Source: Rheum nobile (lineage: Eukaryota; Streptophyta; Magnoliopsida; Caryophyllales; Polygonaceae). From it: a stretch of 64,000 bases of DNA. Both the position numbers and the translations under genes were made by a program. The notes beneath the pieces are model-generated. The model did no database searches. It worked only from the letters and a program-made list of their open reading frames with translations, and was not told the origin of the DNA. Below are positions 47,100-58,602 of this stretch, one piece after another (the stretch's first letter is position 1; each line of letters begins with the position of its first letter). The stretch spans positions 5,022,001 through 5,086,000 of the forward strand of contig WOAB01000689.1 of the NCBI GenBank assembly GCA_027886185.1. The letters are read 5' to 3'.

Positions 47100-48840
47100 C
47101 AATGATGAACATTGTTGATGTTGGACTTAGCTTCAATAGGCCACCTCTGCTGGTCGTTGGTCAATACCAACATTGGAAGACTTTCTTCATCAAATGGGTC
47201 CGAAGTAATGATTACCAATGCAGGTTGATCATCTCTCTTGGAGATCTTGAGATCGTTGATCTTGAGAACAAGAAGAAGTCAAAGAAATGGACTCAAGAAG
47301 ATCTACAAACCATGAAGAAGAATTCAAAGGTTGCTATGCTTATTAACAATGCTCTTGGTCAATAGGATGTTGAGAAACTTCAATCTTGTGAGTCTGCAAA
47401 TACCAAGTGGCTTGCGTTGAATAGATGTACATAGGGAGCAAAGATCTCCGTGAAGTTGATCATTTCCAGGCAAAGAAGGACTTCTACAACTTCAAGATGG
47501 AAGATGGCGAAGACGTGAGTTCTTACCAAGCTAGATTTGAAAAAAATCACTACTCGCTTGACTGCTCACATAATTCCAGAGACTGAGATCCTTCCAAATG
47601 AGAAGATCCTCATCATCATTGGTGGTCTTCATCATCGTCATAGGATGACTAAGGCGATCTTGAAAGAGAATGTCAATACTTCTACGTTGACGTTCCATGA
47701 AGTCTTTAGCAAGATTCAAAAGTATGACAATGAAGAAAGAGTTGGGAGATCGGACAAAGGCAAGGGAATTGCCTTGATGGTTGAGAAGGCGATCAACATG
47801 ATAGAAAACGAACATGATGAAAATCAACCCTTTGTTGATCCAGAGACTGCTTTACTCATAAGAGCTATGCGTTCCCTCTATATGAAAGGATTAATAGAAA
47901 CGGAGGGAACAATGGTGAAAAGCATGACATCAAAGACATCACCTATTACAGTTGTAACGAGAAGGGTCACTATGCTAGCTCATGCTCCAAAGAAAAGAAG
48001 AATGGAAACAATTCTAAAAACAATGAACAGAAGGCTTTCGTTGCTGTTTGGGGCGATGAATCCAATGGTGAAGATCCTGAAGCTTGGGGTGGTGATATGT
48101 GTGCTATGGCTCTTGGAGATTCAACCGTTCCATATGAGGAACAAGAGGTAGACCCTGAAACCTTTCTTAACTCTCTCGTGAATTATGACAAGAAATCTCT
48201 GATTAGTCTTATCAAGGAAATGTTTGTAGAGAACTTGAAAACTCAAGAGAAGTTAGCCAATTCTGAAGATGAATGCAATAGTTTAAAAGAAAACATGTCT
48301 AAAACTGCTAGTATTTCAACTGTTCCTTGTTCTTCTTGTGATGCTAATCGTGATGAACTTGAAAGATTAAGAAAAGAACATGTCTCTATGTTAATGGATG
48401 TTGTTTCTAACAATTCTGATGTAAGTTCCTCAGTTGGTCCAACTAAGCTTGAAGTGCAAATGCCCGAAGTAAAGGCCTATGTTCACAAAATCCATTCGAT
48501 GCTGGTGGAACAGAAAACTCGGGAAGAGGACATAGAATTTGTCAAACCTAGATATGGTATTGGGTACACTGGGTCAAAGGATAAGGAAGATAAGTTGTCC
48601 ATCCCTGAATTGCGTGAAGCTAGAGATAGGGAACTTTAAGATGTTAACGAAAATAATCGCAATCTTGAGGAACATGTGAAAGTCCTTAAGAGCGGGTTGA
48701 ATGAGATCCAAGCATGGTATACTAGACAACCTGCCCATAAAATTTTCCTTAAGCAATCCCAAGGTAAGCAATCCAATATTCCTTGTCCTGAGAGAGCCAA
48801 ACAACGCAAAAGCACCATTCCTAATAGGAAGTATGTCTAG
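47100..48840 (+). pseudogene. Copia gag, several frames
   Basis: FNRPPLLVVGQYQHWKTFF and WTQEDLQTMKKNSKVAMLI are the start of a UBN2-type gag. SCESANTKWLALNRCT, ILPNEKILIIIGGL and STLTFHEVFSKI follow in shifted frames. A zinc knuckle (YYSCNEKGHYASSC, first Cys changed to Tyr) is at about 47943, and a long Glu/Lys-rich coil follows (48097-48639). Frameshifts and stops are frequent. Confidence 0.8.
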
Positions 48841-49133
48841 TTAGATCAATTTAAGCTTTGCTGGTTTTGTGGGAACAACAATCATTTACAGAGACTGTGA
48901 AAATAAAAGAAAGTTATCCGAAGAGCATACAAAGAGAAGGACCAATAGGAGTAACAATGTTATTCTGAATGATTTTTTGATGAACCTCATGTGCATAACC
49001 ATCCTAAATCTAGGAATAAAAATGTTGTCATGGATCATGCTATTCCTAGGGAACAATTGCACTTTGTGTCTCGAACAGGTAAAGCTAAGCTTGCCTGGGT
49101 CGCCACACGTTAACTTTTTTTGTGTAGGATGAA

Positions 49134-50768
49134 GTGATGGGGAATGAGAAGTGGTACATTGATAGTGCTTGTTCGTGCCACATGACTGGAAAACAAGATC
49201 AACTCCCATCACTTCACAAACACTCCAGAGGGAGCGTAGTCCTTAGAGATAAGAGATGCAGAGAAATCATAGGAACGGGAGACACAAAACTAAACTCAAG
49301 CATAACGGTAAGCGAGGTAAGTTTATTTCATGAACTTGGTTTTAGTTTGTTGAGTGTTGCACAACTTTGTGATCAAGGGAACACCAAAACTGTCTTTACT
49401 TCCAAAGACTGTTACGTCAAACATAGAGAAACCAAGAACATTATTCTCAAACGACTCATGTACAAGGATGTGTACATTGTTGACAAAGATTTCAAGCCAA
49501 AGGAAGTTCTATGCTTTGCGTCTATAGCTGATGAGAGGAAACTGTGGCATAAAAGGCTTGGTCACGCAAATCTTCGACTAATTCAGAAGCTTCATGGAAA
49601 GGAACTAGTTCGTGGACTCCCAAGTGTTAGATATTAGTTCAATGGAGTTTGTGATGCATGTGTAAGGGGAAAGCAGACACGTTCCTCGTTCAAGCTTAAA
49701 CCTGATGTTACTACTTCTCGTCCTTTGAAACTGATCCATATGGATCTCTTATTCTCTATGGTCCCATGAATAAGAAGTCATGCTGTAAATAGGTATATTT
49801 TTATGATTGTCGATGATTACTCTAGATTTACTTGGAAAATATTTCTTTCTTCAAAAGATGAAGTCTTCACTGCATTCAAGGCGTTCATCAAGAAGTTGGA
49901 AACCAATTTGGGTCAAAAGCTGAGAGCAATTAGGCCCAACCATGGAACGGAGTTTGAGAACTCCATGTTTCTCGATTTCTATAAGGAACATGGATATTTG
50001 CATGATTTCTCCGCGCCTAGGACACCACATCAGAATGGAGTTGTGGAACGAAAGAATCGAACTTTGGAAGACATGGCTAGAACACTTCTCATTGCAAGCA
50101 ATCTTCCACGAATCTTCTAGGCTAAAGCCATCAACACTTCCTGTTATATCCTTAATCGTGCCATGCTGCGTCCTTTGTTGAATAAAACTGCTTATGAACT
50201 AATAAGGGATCGCAAGCCCAATATTTTCCACTTGCGTGCTTTTGGATACAGGTGTTACATTCACAACAATGGGAAGGCCAACTTGGGAAAGTTGACCCAT
50301 AAAGTGATGAAGGAATTTGTTTGGGTTATGCAAAGGCAAGCAAAGCCTACATGGTGTTCAACAAGCGAACTCACAAAATTGAGGAAAGCATCCATGTGGT
50401 CTTTGATGAAAGCTCAAAAGGTGCAAACATCGAGTTGGAATCATCATTCCATGTTGATGACTATCCAAGAATGCAGAGAGAAGAATCTGATGATGAGGAA
50501 GATGGTCCCCTCTCCAGAAGACATTCTAGTGGTGGGAACGGAAGTACTAATGCTGGAAGTAGCCACTCTAGTTCTGAAAGAACCTCAAGTTCAAATGTTC
50601 CCACAATCAGTAATATTGATACCATTAGCTCGTCGCGAGCTGCGGATGTTTCCTCAATATGTACTCATACAACTGTTCTAAATCCTAACAATACTAAGAA
50701 TTTCACCACTGTTCCTCCCGGAGCTTTTGGTCGTGCAACTAGTGATGATTCACTGAGTAATGCATGAG
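49134..50768 (+). pseudogene. Copia protease and integrase remnant
   Basis: WYIDSACSCHMTG is the protease active-site region (usually DSGC; Gly is Ala here). Integrase: LWHKRLGHANLRLIQKL with CDACVRGKQTRSSF (HHCC), catalytic Asp in IHMDLL, then RAIRPNHGTEFENS, where the second catalytic Asp of the usual SDHGTEF is Asn, and PHQNGVVERKNRTLEDMART with the Glu. Stops at 49635, about 49768 and 50118 break the frame. The linker HVVFDESSKG...SNA (50321-50767) closes the recognisable part. Confidence 0.85.
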
Positions 50769-51318
50769 GAACATGATGCGAACGACCCTCGAAAACGCCG
50801 TTGCAAGATAGGATCTTTAACGTTGAACAAGCCTTCCTTCGTCTCTTCTAACTTGCCAAAGAGATGGCGTCTTCTAAGGCTAAAGAGATAGCCTTTTCAC
50901 GTAGAGAACTGGACCAAAGTGATGGTCAAATACGATCAAAGAGATGATCAAGACGTTCGCCAGAGGAACGTCGGATAGATGCTCGAAGCGACGAGCTATG
51001 GGGTAGGATCGATCCTAGGGATCGTAGGGGTTGATGTTAGGATTCTAGGAAGGAGATAACTCAACTTAACAACTCAAATCAACATGATCTTATTAATGAA
51101 TGAAAGAAGGTTTAATTAGGCTAGACAAAACCTAGTAAGGGAAATGGGCTAACTAATAAACATCCAAAGGGTGGGCTGGCCCAAAACACATAAGGGGCAA
51201 GCCGAAACACTAGCTAAAATAGTCTTAAATAAATTAAGGAAAGAAACTATAAAGTTGTTCAAAGAAGGCGGCGATCGCAAGCAAAATTCGAGGACGAGCC
51301 GCGGGCGCAACTTCCATT
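50769..51318 (-). other. Junction DNA; probable 3' LTR part of Gypsy G
   Basis: No coding match. 51050-51318 follows the Pol C-terminus of the minus-strand Gypsy and so probably belongs to its 3' LTR. The region 50770-51050 is unassigned. Confidence 0.3.
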
Positions 51319-51527
51319 TTAGGACGGGACGTCACCCAACCCTTCGTAGGTCAAAAGGAGGACCCATTTAGGACTGTTTGACGCTGAGTAACCTGCATAA
51401 CTCCGGGTGACTAAAGATTGAGTTGCTCGTTCCATCGCCCTTGCACGAGCTCTAGTCACCGGGCCGTTGGATTGCACTTCCATTGCTTCCTCTTCGTCTA
51501 TCGCCGTCATTGAGGGGGTCATGGAGC
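51319..51527 (-). pseudogene. Gypsy G Pol C-terminal tail
   Basis: GPVTRARARAMERATQSLVTR is the basic tail common at the end of Gypsy polyproteins. The frame continues from KIDSSMTP at 58603 across the insertion. Confidence 0.7.
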
Positions 51528-51682
51528 CTAAATCTACCCGAGTTGATTGCATGCTTATAGTAACGGGTTGTTTCTATTGCATGTATCTTGTTGAATCCTT
51601 GTTTGATTGCTATTGCTTTATTGAGTCTTGAAGGTTTTCGGATTTGATTTAGCAATAAGTACTATTAGGGCGGTCCGCGAGT

Positions 51683-53046
51683 TGATAAGCACTACTTTGT
51701 AGGGCTTAAGTAAGAGTCATTAGAGGGTTTATTGGTGTCATTCGGGTAGATTTAGACACATTCATGTGCATGGCGTTTAGGGGCGAAGTTTGGTGTTTTT
51801 GGAGGTGTTTGAGCTATTTTGGAGATCATAGGAGACACTGAGGAAGAAGCCACCAGTAAAAGACGCAAAGGAAGTGAAAAGAAGAGTAGAAGAACAGTGG
51901 GTTGAATTCAAATTGTTCGTTTTCTCTACTCAGATGTCCAAATGGAGTGATTCCAATTCGAGGAGTTGTATCTTGAAGTCTACTACAAGTCCTCAAAATA
52001 TGAGCGCAATCCGAGTTGGGAATCAAAAGTTATGGCATTTTTATGAAAGTGTCGCAGAAGCTGAAGAAGACACCGCCACCGCACCCAGCGGTGGCGACGC
52101 GCTGAAGATATTTCCAAGTTTTTATTTCCCGTTTTATTTTATTTCCGAGACTTTGTTTCCAAGTTTGTTTATTTATTTTCTTTATTTCTGAATTATTTTC
52201 TTAGTATTTAAGTTAAGTTTAAGACTCTTTTAGAGAATCATCTACTCTTAACCCTAGTTGCCACCTTTCTACGTTTTTGCTCTCACAAACCCTATGGAGA
52301 ACTAAACCTCCATTGTTGCACTTGACAGTTTGAAGCCAGCAATTGATTGGTTGTGAGTTTTCTACTCTTGTTCGTTTTCCTATCTAGTTGGATTAATTCT
52401 CTTGCGCTTGATTGTCTATTGGTTTATGTTGATTTATCTAGAGTAGCTACCTAGGTCTATTGATATCTTCCTGATTGCTAGGACTTGTGATTCCGGGTTC
52501 GGGTTGCATATCTAGTAGCGAGCACGATTTACATAAGCGGGTTGCGAGTGTTCATCGTGAGAGAGAGTTAATTGCATGCTTATAGTAACGGATTGTTTCT
52601 ATTGCATGTATCTTGTTGAATCCTTGGTTGAATGCTATTGCTTTATTGAGTCTTGAAGGTTTTCGGATTTGATTTAGTAATAAGTACTATTAGGGCTGGT
52701 AGAACTAATAGTTACCTATGATCGGGATAAGAACAACTAAAGGAAAGATAAGAACTTGAGATTGATAGAATTCAGTGATCAACCATATCTCTTGTTGTGT
52801 GGATCTTTGTCAGGTGTGACGCTTTTCCCAATCATATTCACAACCTTTGCCTGCGAATCTGTTTACTTGTCTACTCGTTATTTGGTTACGAAAATCATAC
52901 AAACCCCCCCTAGTTCCTAGTTGGTGACGTGAATTACAAGAATAGATAACCTGACTCTCTATGGGATCGACCCTGACTTGCTTGCTATACTCTTTAGTAG
53001 GTACCTTAGGATTTCTTTGATAGGCATCACGACTTTAGACCTGTCA
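51683..53046 (+). repeat. Left Athila-like LTR
   Basis: 1,364 bp, TGATAAGCAC to GACCTGTCA, followed by the primer site TTTGGCACCGTTGCCGGGG, the tRNA-Asp type used by Athila/Tat elements. Contains CACCGCACCCAGCGGTG at 52078. Confidence 0.82.
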
Positions 53047-53185
53047 AATTTGGCACCGTTGCCGGGGAATCAAAATTTTTGTTTTTGTGTTTTTGTTTGT
53101 TACCAACTTTGGTGTGGACCTCTCTTACGGTCCACACCCGTGCTACTGATTTTTTGTATTTTCTTTTTTTGATTTTGATACAGAT

Positions 53186-54166
53186 ATGGATTTCTGGGGA
53201 GAGCGACGATATGACCCATACTCCTACGCATACACTCTAGGGTGGAGAGATCACCCCAATTCGAGTTATGGGTACCAACAATACCCTCCATATGGTCATA
53301 ACTACCAGGAGTTCTACCCGGAGCCACAATCATTCTACCAGCAGGGTACTCCATGGCAATATAATCCGGCCTATGAGCATAGCCCGCCAGTGTCCAATCC
53401 TAGTTCCTCCATGTCAACTGAAGATATGCTCCAAGCTCTGGATAAACATTTCAGCACTAGTGTTGAAACTAGGGAGTCAAGCATCAAAAATCTAGAAAAG
53501 CAGATGATACAAATGGTTGAAGCTATCACAAAGACCGATGCAAAGATTTCGGGACTTCTACCGTCTCAAACGGTAGTTAACCCAAGAGAAAACGTTAGCG
53601 CGGTAACCCTCCGAAGTGGAAATCAATTGTCTGTCGCTCCTAGTGCTGAGAATGACGATTCAGGAGAAGAAGAGTTTCTGGAGGATCACCGCACCCAGCG
53701 GCAAGAGGACCGCACCCGCGGCGAGAATGAAGAAGAGGAACAGAATGCTCTGTCGAGTCCACCGCACCCCGCGGTGGGTGTCACCGTACCCCACGGTGAC
53801 GGTACTGTTTCTCGAGATTTTTCTGGGGATGCACCGCACCCCGCGGTGGCTTCTGGCGGCACCCTGCGGCAGCCTTCTGGAGTTGTTGACGAGCCTTATG
53901 TGGACACCTACGTTCGTCCATACTTTCGTCCTCTCGGTTCAGAAAAGCCACCCGCCTCATTTCCAGAGACACTCAAGGAGTTGGGCCTTCCAGACAATAT
54001 TTGGGACCGCAAGGTGCTTTCTGAGGAAGAATATTTTTTGGGACTGGAGGAATTCAACGACCAAGAGGAGGAGAGCCGCGATTGCGGAAACGATCCTGCG
54101 ACGCCCACCCCTCTCGAAAACGCCCCGGCAGCCCCCGACCCTCTCGAGGCTGCCTATGATGAGTAA
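53186..54166 (+). CDS. Athila/Tat-like Gag, left arm
   Basis: Open frame of 326 codons from ATG at 53186. The N-terminus is Tyr/Pro/Gln-rich, followed by a helical segment (MSTEDMLQALDKHF...NLEKQMIQMVEAI) and GLLPSQTVVNPRENVSAVTL, the Athila/Tat Gag C-terminal signature (LPSQT..NP+E...+ TLRSG). An acidic region then includes peptides encoded by the CCGCACCCCGCGG motif (HRTQRQ, PHPAV). The N-terminal capsid part is shorter than in full elements. It could form particles only with help from other elements. Confidence 0.75.
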   Translation: MDFWGERRYDPYSYAYTLGWRDHPNSSYGYQQYPPYGHNYQEFYPEPQSFYQQGTPWQYNPAYEHSPPVSNPSSSMSTEDMLQALDKHFSTSVETRESSIKNLEKQMIQMVEAITKTDAKISGLLPSQTVVNPRENVSAVTLRSGNQLSVAPSAENDDSGEEEFLEDHRTQRQEDRTRGENEEEEQNALSSPPHPAVGVTVPHGDGTVSRDFSGDAPHPAVASGGTLRQPSGVVDEPYVDTYVRPYFRPLGSEKPPASFPETLKELGLPDNIWDRKVLSEEEYFLGLEEFNDQEEESRDCGNDPATPTPLENAPAAPDPLEAAYDE

Positions 54167-54177
54167 GTACATCTAAA

Positions 54178-54634
54178 CTCCTTCCCGCTTGTCTCGCTGT
54201 ACCCCGCTACACCCTTACCTGAGGCTCTGAAGGACACCAGAATGGTGGAGAATGACAAAAAATTATTTGAAACCTTCAGTGACTGTGCAGAAACCGTTCC
54301 CTTGGTCACGCTGGCGAACATCATCCCTCGCTGCACATAATTTTTAGGGGTGTTGCGCAAGATCAAGAAGAAATCAAAGGGGAAGCACAAGAAGGAGACC
54401 CTGATTCAAGTGGCGGATTTTTATATGCTAGATACGGGGCAGGACATACATGCAGCCCCTGAGATGCTGGATAGACCGTTTTTGAAGATGGCAAGTGCAT
54501 TCATAGATATGAACAGCGGCCCAACCATCATGAAGTGCACAAGCATGGGGGAAAAGCTCAACATGGAGTATACAAAGAGGCATCCCCCTGATATAGACCC
54601 CAAGAGTTCAATTGCTTTGAGCAACCCAAGTTAA
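54178..54634 (+). pseudogene. Protease-region remnant, left arm
   Basis: DCAETVPLVTLANIIPRCT, then a TAA (54338-54340; GAA in the right arm), FLGVLRKIKKKSKGK, VADFYMLDTGQD and LDRPFLKMASAFIDMNSG. This is the segment around the Athila/Tat protease, but the catalytic DLGA-type motif is not seen, so a deletion has joined its flanks. It is followed by 'ggaggcaacccgag', common after Gag-Pro in this lineage. Confidence 0.6.
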
Positions 54635-54639
54635 GTGGG

Positions 54640-55610
54640 AGAATACCAAGTCAAGCCATGACAATAACTAAGGCGCTGTCCGGGAGGCAACCCGAGGTAT
54701 GTTTTTCTTTCTTTGCTTTTCCCTCTTTGTTTTTGTATTTGTTTTTAGTGTGTTCTTGCTTTGTTTTTTTTTTTTTTTTGTTTCCGACTAACCCACAGGG
54801 AAGAGACCCATGCCTATTGAAGAAGGTTTTTACCACCAATGTAAGTCTTCTTTCCCTGCACTAATAAACTACCTGAAAAAACCTTAAACGGGGACCCAAA
54901 AAAAAGAAAAAAAAAGAAAAAAAAATGGTGCGGTGATCCTCCAAAGTAGGCCCAACTCCTTGAGTGTCTCTGAAAATGGGGCGGGTGGCTTTTCTGAACC
55001 GAGAGGAGGAAAGTATGGACGAACGTAGGTGTCCACATAAGGCTCGTCAACAGCTCCAGAAGGCTGCCGCGGGGCGCGGCCAGAAGCCACCGCGGGGTAC
55101 GGTGCATCCCCAGAAAAATCTCGAGAAACAGTACCATCACCGCGGGGTGCGGTGGACTCGACAGAGCATTCTGTTCCTCTTCTTCACTCTCGCCGCGGGT
55201 GCGGTTCGGGCCATGCACATGGATAACCTTATCAAATCTACCCGAATGACACCATTTAGGATTTCTTTGATTGGGTATACGACTTTTTCCCACAGACGGC
55301 GCCATTTTATTTTATTTTCTTTTTTCTTTTTTTATATATATATATTTTTTTGCTCCCCGTTTAAGGTTTTTTCGGAGAGTTTATTAGTGCAGAAAAAAAA
55401 AGACTTACAATGGTGTGGGAAACACCTTCTTCAATTCACATAGGTCTCATCCCTGCAGGTTAGTTAGAAACAAAAAAAAACAAAAACAAAACACACCAAA
55501 ACAAAAGCATAAACAAAGAAAAAAAAAAGCAAAGAAAGAAAAACATACCTCGGGTTGCCTCCCGGACAGCGCCTTAGTTATTATCATGGCTTGACTTGGT
55601 ATTCTCCCAC
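54640..55610. other. Scrambled centre of the inverted pair
   Basis: Contains poly-T and poly-A-rich runs, a - strand Gag piece (about 55190-54940), a displaced LTR end ('aggatttctttgattgggta' at 55258) next to a GGCGCC primer-site piece (55300-55306), and inverted copies of 'ggaggcaacccgaggtatg' at 54680 and 55545. Confidence 0.65.
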
Positions 55611-56003
55611 TTAACTTGGGTTGCTCAAAGCAATTGAACTCTTGGGGTCTATATCAGGGGGATGCCTCTTTGTATACTCCCTGTTGAGCTTTTCCCCCAT
55701 GCTTGTGCACTTCATGATGGTTGGGCCGCTGTTCATATCTATGAATGCACTTGCCATCTTCAAAAACGGTCTACCCAGCATCTCAGGGGCTGCATGTATG
55801 TCCTGCCCCATATCTAGCATATAAAAATCCGCCACTTGAATCAGGGTCTCCTTCTTGTGCTTCCCCTTTGATTTCTTCTTGATCTTGCGCAACACCCCTA
55901 AAAATTCTGTGCAGCGAGGGATGATGTTCGCTAGCGTGACCAAGGGAACGGTTTCTGCGCAGTCACTGAAGGTTTCAAATAAAATTTTGTCGTTCTCCAC
56001 CAT
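55611..56003 (-). CDS. Protease-region remnant, right arm
   Basis: Open counterpart of the left arm: ENDKILFETFSDCAETVPLV, ending in FIDMNSGPTIMKCTSMGEKL. It has glutamate where the left arm has a stop. No catalytic DLGA motif is visible. Confidence 0.6.
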   Translation of the reverse strand: MVENDKILFETFSDCAETVPLVTLANIIPRCTEFLGVLRKIKKKSKGKHKKETLIQVADFYMLDMGQDIHAAPEMLGRPFLKMASAFIDMNSGPTIMKCTSMGEKLNREYTKRHPPDIDPKSSIALSNPS

Positions 56004-56078
56004 TCTGGTGTCCTTCAGAGCCTCACGGAAGGGTGTAGCGGGGTACAGCGAGACAAGCGGGAAGGAGTTTAGATGTAC

Positions 56079-57059
56079 TTACTCATCATAGGCAGCCTCG
56101 AGAGGGTCGGGGGCTGCCGGGGCGTTTTCGAGAGGGGCAGGCGTCGCAGGATCGTTTCCGCAATCGCGGCTCTCCTCCTCTTGGTCGCTGAATTCATCCA
56201 GTCCCAAAAAATATTCTTCCTCAGAAAGCACCTTGCGGTCCCAAATATTGTCTGGAAGGCCCAACTCCTTGAGTGTCTCTGGAAATGAGGCGGGTGGCTT
56301 TTCTGAACCGAGAGGAGGAAAGTATGGACGAACGTAGGTGTCCACATAAGGCTTATCAACAACTCCAGAAGGCTGCCGCGGGGTGCGGCCAGAAGCCACC
56401 GCAGGGTGCGGTGCATCCCCAGAAAAATCTCGAGAAACAGTACCGTCACCGCGGGGTGCGGTGACACCCACCACGGGGTGCGGTGGACTCGACAAAGCAT
56501 TCTGTTCCTCTTCTTCATTCTCGCCGCGGGTGCGGTCCTCTTGCCGCTGGGTGCGGTGATCCTCCAGAAACTCTTCTTCTCTTGAATCATCATTCTCAAC
56601 ACTAGGAGCGACATACAATTGCTTTCCACTTCGGAGGGTTACCGCGCTAACGTTTTCTCTCGGGTTAACTACCGTTTGAGACGGTAGAAGTCCCAAAATC
56701 TTTGCATCGGTCTTTGTGATAGCTTCAACCATTTGTCTCATCTGCTTTTCTAGATTTTTGACGCTTGACTCCCTAGTTTCAACACTAGTGCTGAAATATT
56801 TATCCAGAGCTTGGAGCATATCTTCAGTTGACATGGAGGAACTAGGATTGGACACTGGCGGGCTATGCTCATAGGCCGGATTGTATTGCCGTGGAGTACC
56901 CTGCTGGTAGAACGATTGTGGCTCCGGGTAGAACTCCTGGTAGTTATGACCATATGGAGGGTATTGTTGGTACCCATAACTCGAATTGGGGTGATCTCTC
57001 CACCCTGGAGTGTATGCGTAAGAGTATGGGTCAAATCGCGGCTCTCCCCAGAAATCCAT
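56079..57059 (-). CDS. Athila/Tat-like Gag, right arm
   Basis: A 326-codon open frame from ATG at 57059, the same length as the left arm and differing at a modest number of residues (for example GEPRFDPYSYAYTPGW versus GERRYDPYSYAYTLGW). Equal length with substitutions only indicates that both arms were functional copies, or that they diverged slowly after duplication. Confidence 0.75.
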   Translation of the reverse strand: MDFWGEPRFDPYSYAYTPGWRDHPNSSYGYQQYPPYGHNYQEFYPEPQSFYQQGTPRQYNPAYEHSPPVSNPSSSMSTEDMLQALDKYFSTSVETRESSVKNLEKQMRQMVEAITKTDAKILGLLPSQTVVNPRENVSAVTLRSGKQLYVAPSVENDDSREEEFLEDHRTQRQEDRTRGENEEEEQNALSSPPHPVVGVTAPRGDGTVSRDFSGDAPHPAVASGRTPRQPSGVVDKPYVDTYVRPYFPPLGSEKPPASFPETLKELGLPDNIWDRKVLSEEEYFLGLDEFSDQEEESRDCGNDPATPAPLENAPAAPDPLEAAYDE

Positions 57060-57190
57060 GTCTGTATCAAAATCAAAAAAAGAAAATACAAAAATTCAGT
57101 AGCACGGGTGTGGACCGTAAGAGAGGTCCACACCAAAGTTGGTAACAAACAAAAACAGAAATTTTGACTCCCCGACAACGGCGCCAAATT

Positions 57191-58588
57191 TGAGAGGGCT
57201 AAAGTCGTATACCCAATCAAAGAAATCCTAAAATACCTACTAAACAGAGTATAGCAAGCAAGTCAGGGTCGATCCCACAGAGAGTCAAGTTATCTATTCT
57301 TGCAATTCACGAATCACCAACAAGGAACTAAGGGGGGTTTGTAGTGTTTTCTTGGAAATCAAGTAACAAGTAAGTAAGTAAACAAGTTTGCAAGTAAATG
57401 TTGTGAATATAATGGGGAAAAGCGCCACACTTAACAAAGATCCACACAACAAAAGATATGGTTGATCACTGAATTCTATTAGTCTCAAGTTCTTATCTTT
57501 CCTTTAGTTGTTCTTATCCTAATCTTAGGTAACTATTAGTTCTACCAGCCCTAATAGTACTTATTACTAAATCAAACCCAAAAACCTTCAAGATTCAATA
57601 AAGCAATAGCATTCAACCAAGGATTCAACAAGATACATGCAATAGAAACAACCCGTTACTATAACATGCAATTAACTCTCTCTCACGATGAACACTCGCA
57701 ACCCACTTATGTAAATCGTGTGTACTACTAGATATGCAACCCAAACCCGGAATCACAAGTCCTAGCTATTAGGAAGATATCAATAAACCTAGGTGATCAG
57801 TCTAGATAAATCAACATAAACCAATAAACATTCAAGCACAAGAGAATTAATACAACTAGATAGGAAATAGAACAAGAGTAGAAAACTCACAACCAATCAA
57901 TTGCTGGCTTCAAACTGTCAAGTGCAACAATGGAGGTTTAGTTCTCCATAGGGTTTGTGAGAGCAAAAACGTAGAAAGGTGGCAACTAGGGTTCAAGAAT
58001 GGATGATGCTCTAAAAGAGTCTTAAACCTAACTTAAATACTAAAGTAATAATTCAGAAATAAAGAAAATAAAATAACAAACTAGGAAACTAAGTCTCGGA
58101 AATAAAATAGAACGAAATAAAAACTCGGAAATAAATCTCATCAGCGCGTTGCCACGCGGGGTGCGGTGGCCTTCATGCCGCGGGGTGCGGTAGTCTTCAT
58201 TGGCCTTCAGCATCTGCAACACTTCAGTCAAAACGCCATAACTTTTGATTCCCAACTCGGATTGCGCTCATATTTTGAGGACTTGTAGTAGACTTCAAGA
58301 TCTAACTCCTAGAGTTAGAATCACTCCATTTGGACATCTGAGTAGAGAGAACGAACCAATTGAATTCAGAACACTGTTCTTCTACTCTTCTCTTCACTTC
58401 CTTCGCGTCTTTTACTGGTGGCTTCTTCCTCAGTGTCTCCTATGATCTCCAAAACAGCTCAAACACCTCCAAAAACACCAAACTTCGCCCCCAAACGCCA
58501 TGCACATGAATGTGTCTAAATCTACCCGAATGACACCAATAAACCCTCTAATGACTCTTACTTAAGCCCTACAAAGTAGTGCTTATCA
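57191..58588 (-). repeat. Right Athila-like LTR
   Basis: 1,398 bp. On the - strand it runs TGATAAGCAC to CCCTCTCA, followed by the TTTGGCGCCGTTGTCGGGG primer site (57190-57170). Contains GCGGGGTGCGGTGG motifs at 58155-58192. Confidence 0.82.
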
Positions 58589-58602
58589 GGGGGTCATGGA
58601 GC

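Larger units (their letters stand above)
46178..50768 (+). mobile_element. Dead Copia retrotransposon E (SIRE-like), 3' truncated
   Basis: A 5' LTR (46178-47043), primer site, gag, protease and integrase remnants are in order. Copia order (integrase before RT) is clear, but RT, RNase H and the 3' LTR are not found after 50768. Confidence 0.82.
51528..58588. mobile_element. Inverted pair of Athila/Tat-like LTR-gag units
   Basis: The left arm (+) is LTR 51683-53046, primer site, gag 53186-54166 and protease-region 54178-54634. The right arm (-) is LTR 58588-57191, primer site, gag 57059-56079 and protease-region 56003-55611. The arms face each other around a scrambled centre (54650-55600). 51528-51665 is an extra piece of LTR (like 52565-52700). 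No RT or integrase is present in either arm. This could be two inward-facing copies or one palindromic product of faulty reverse transcription. Confidence 0.8.

Noticed and set aside
54421..54460. DTG in VADFYMLDTGQD as aspartic protease active site
   Set aside because: In Athila/Tat elements this segment lies after the catalytic site (FxVLDM..D ... GRPFL); the true DLGA motif is missing, so the match is coincidental.
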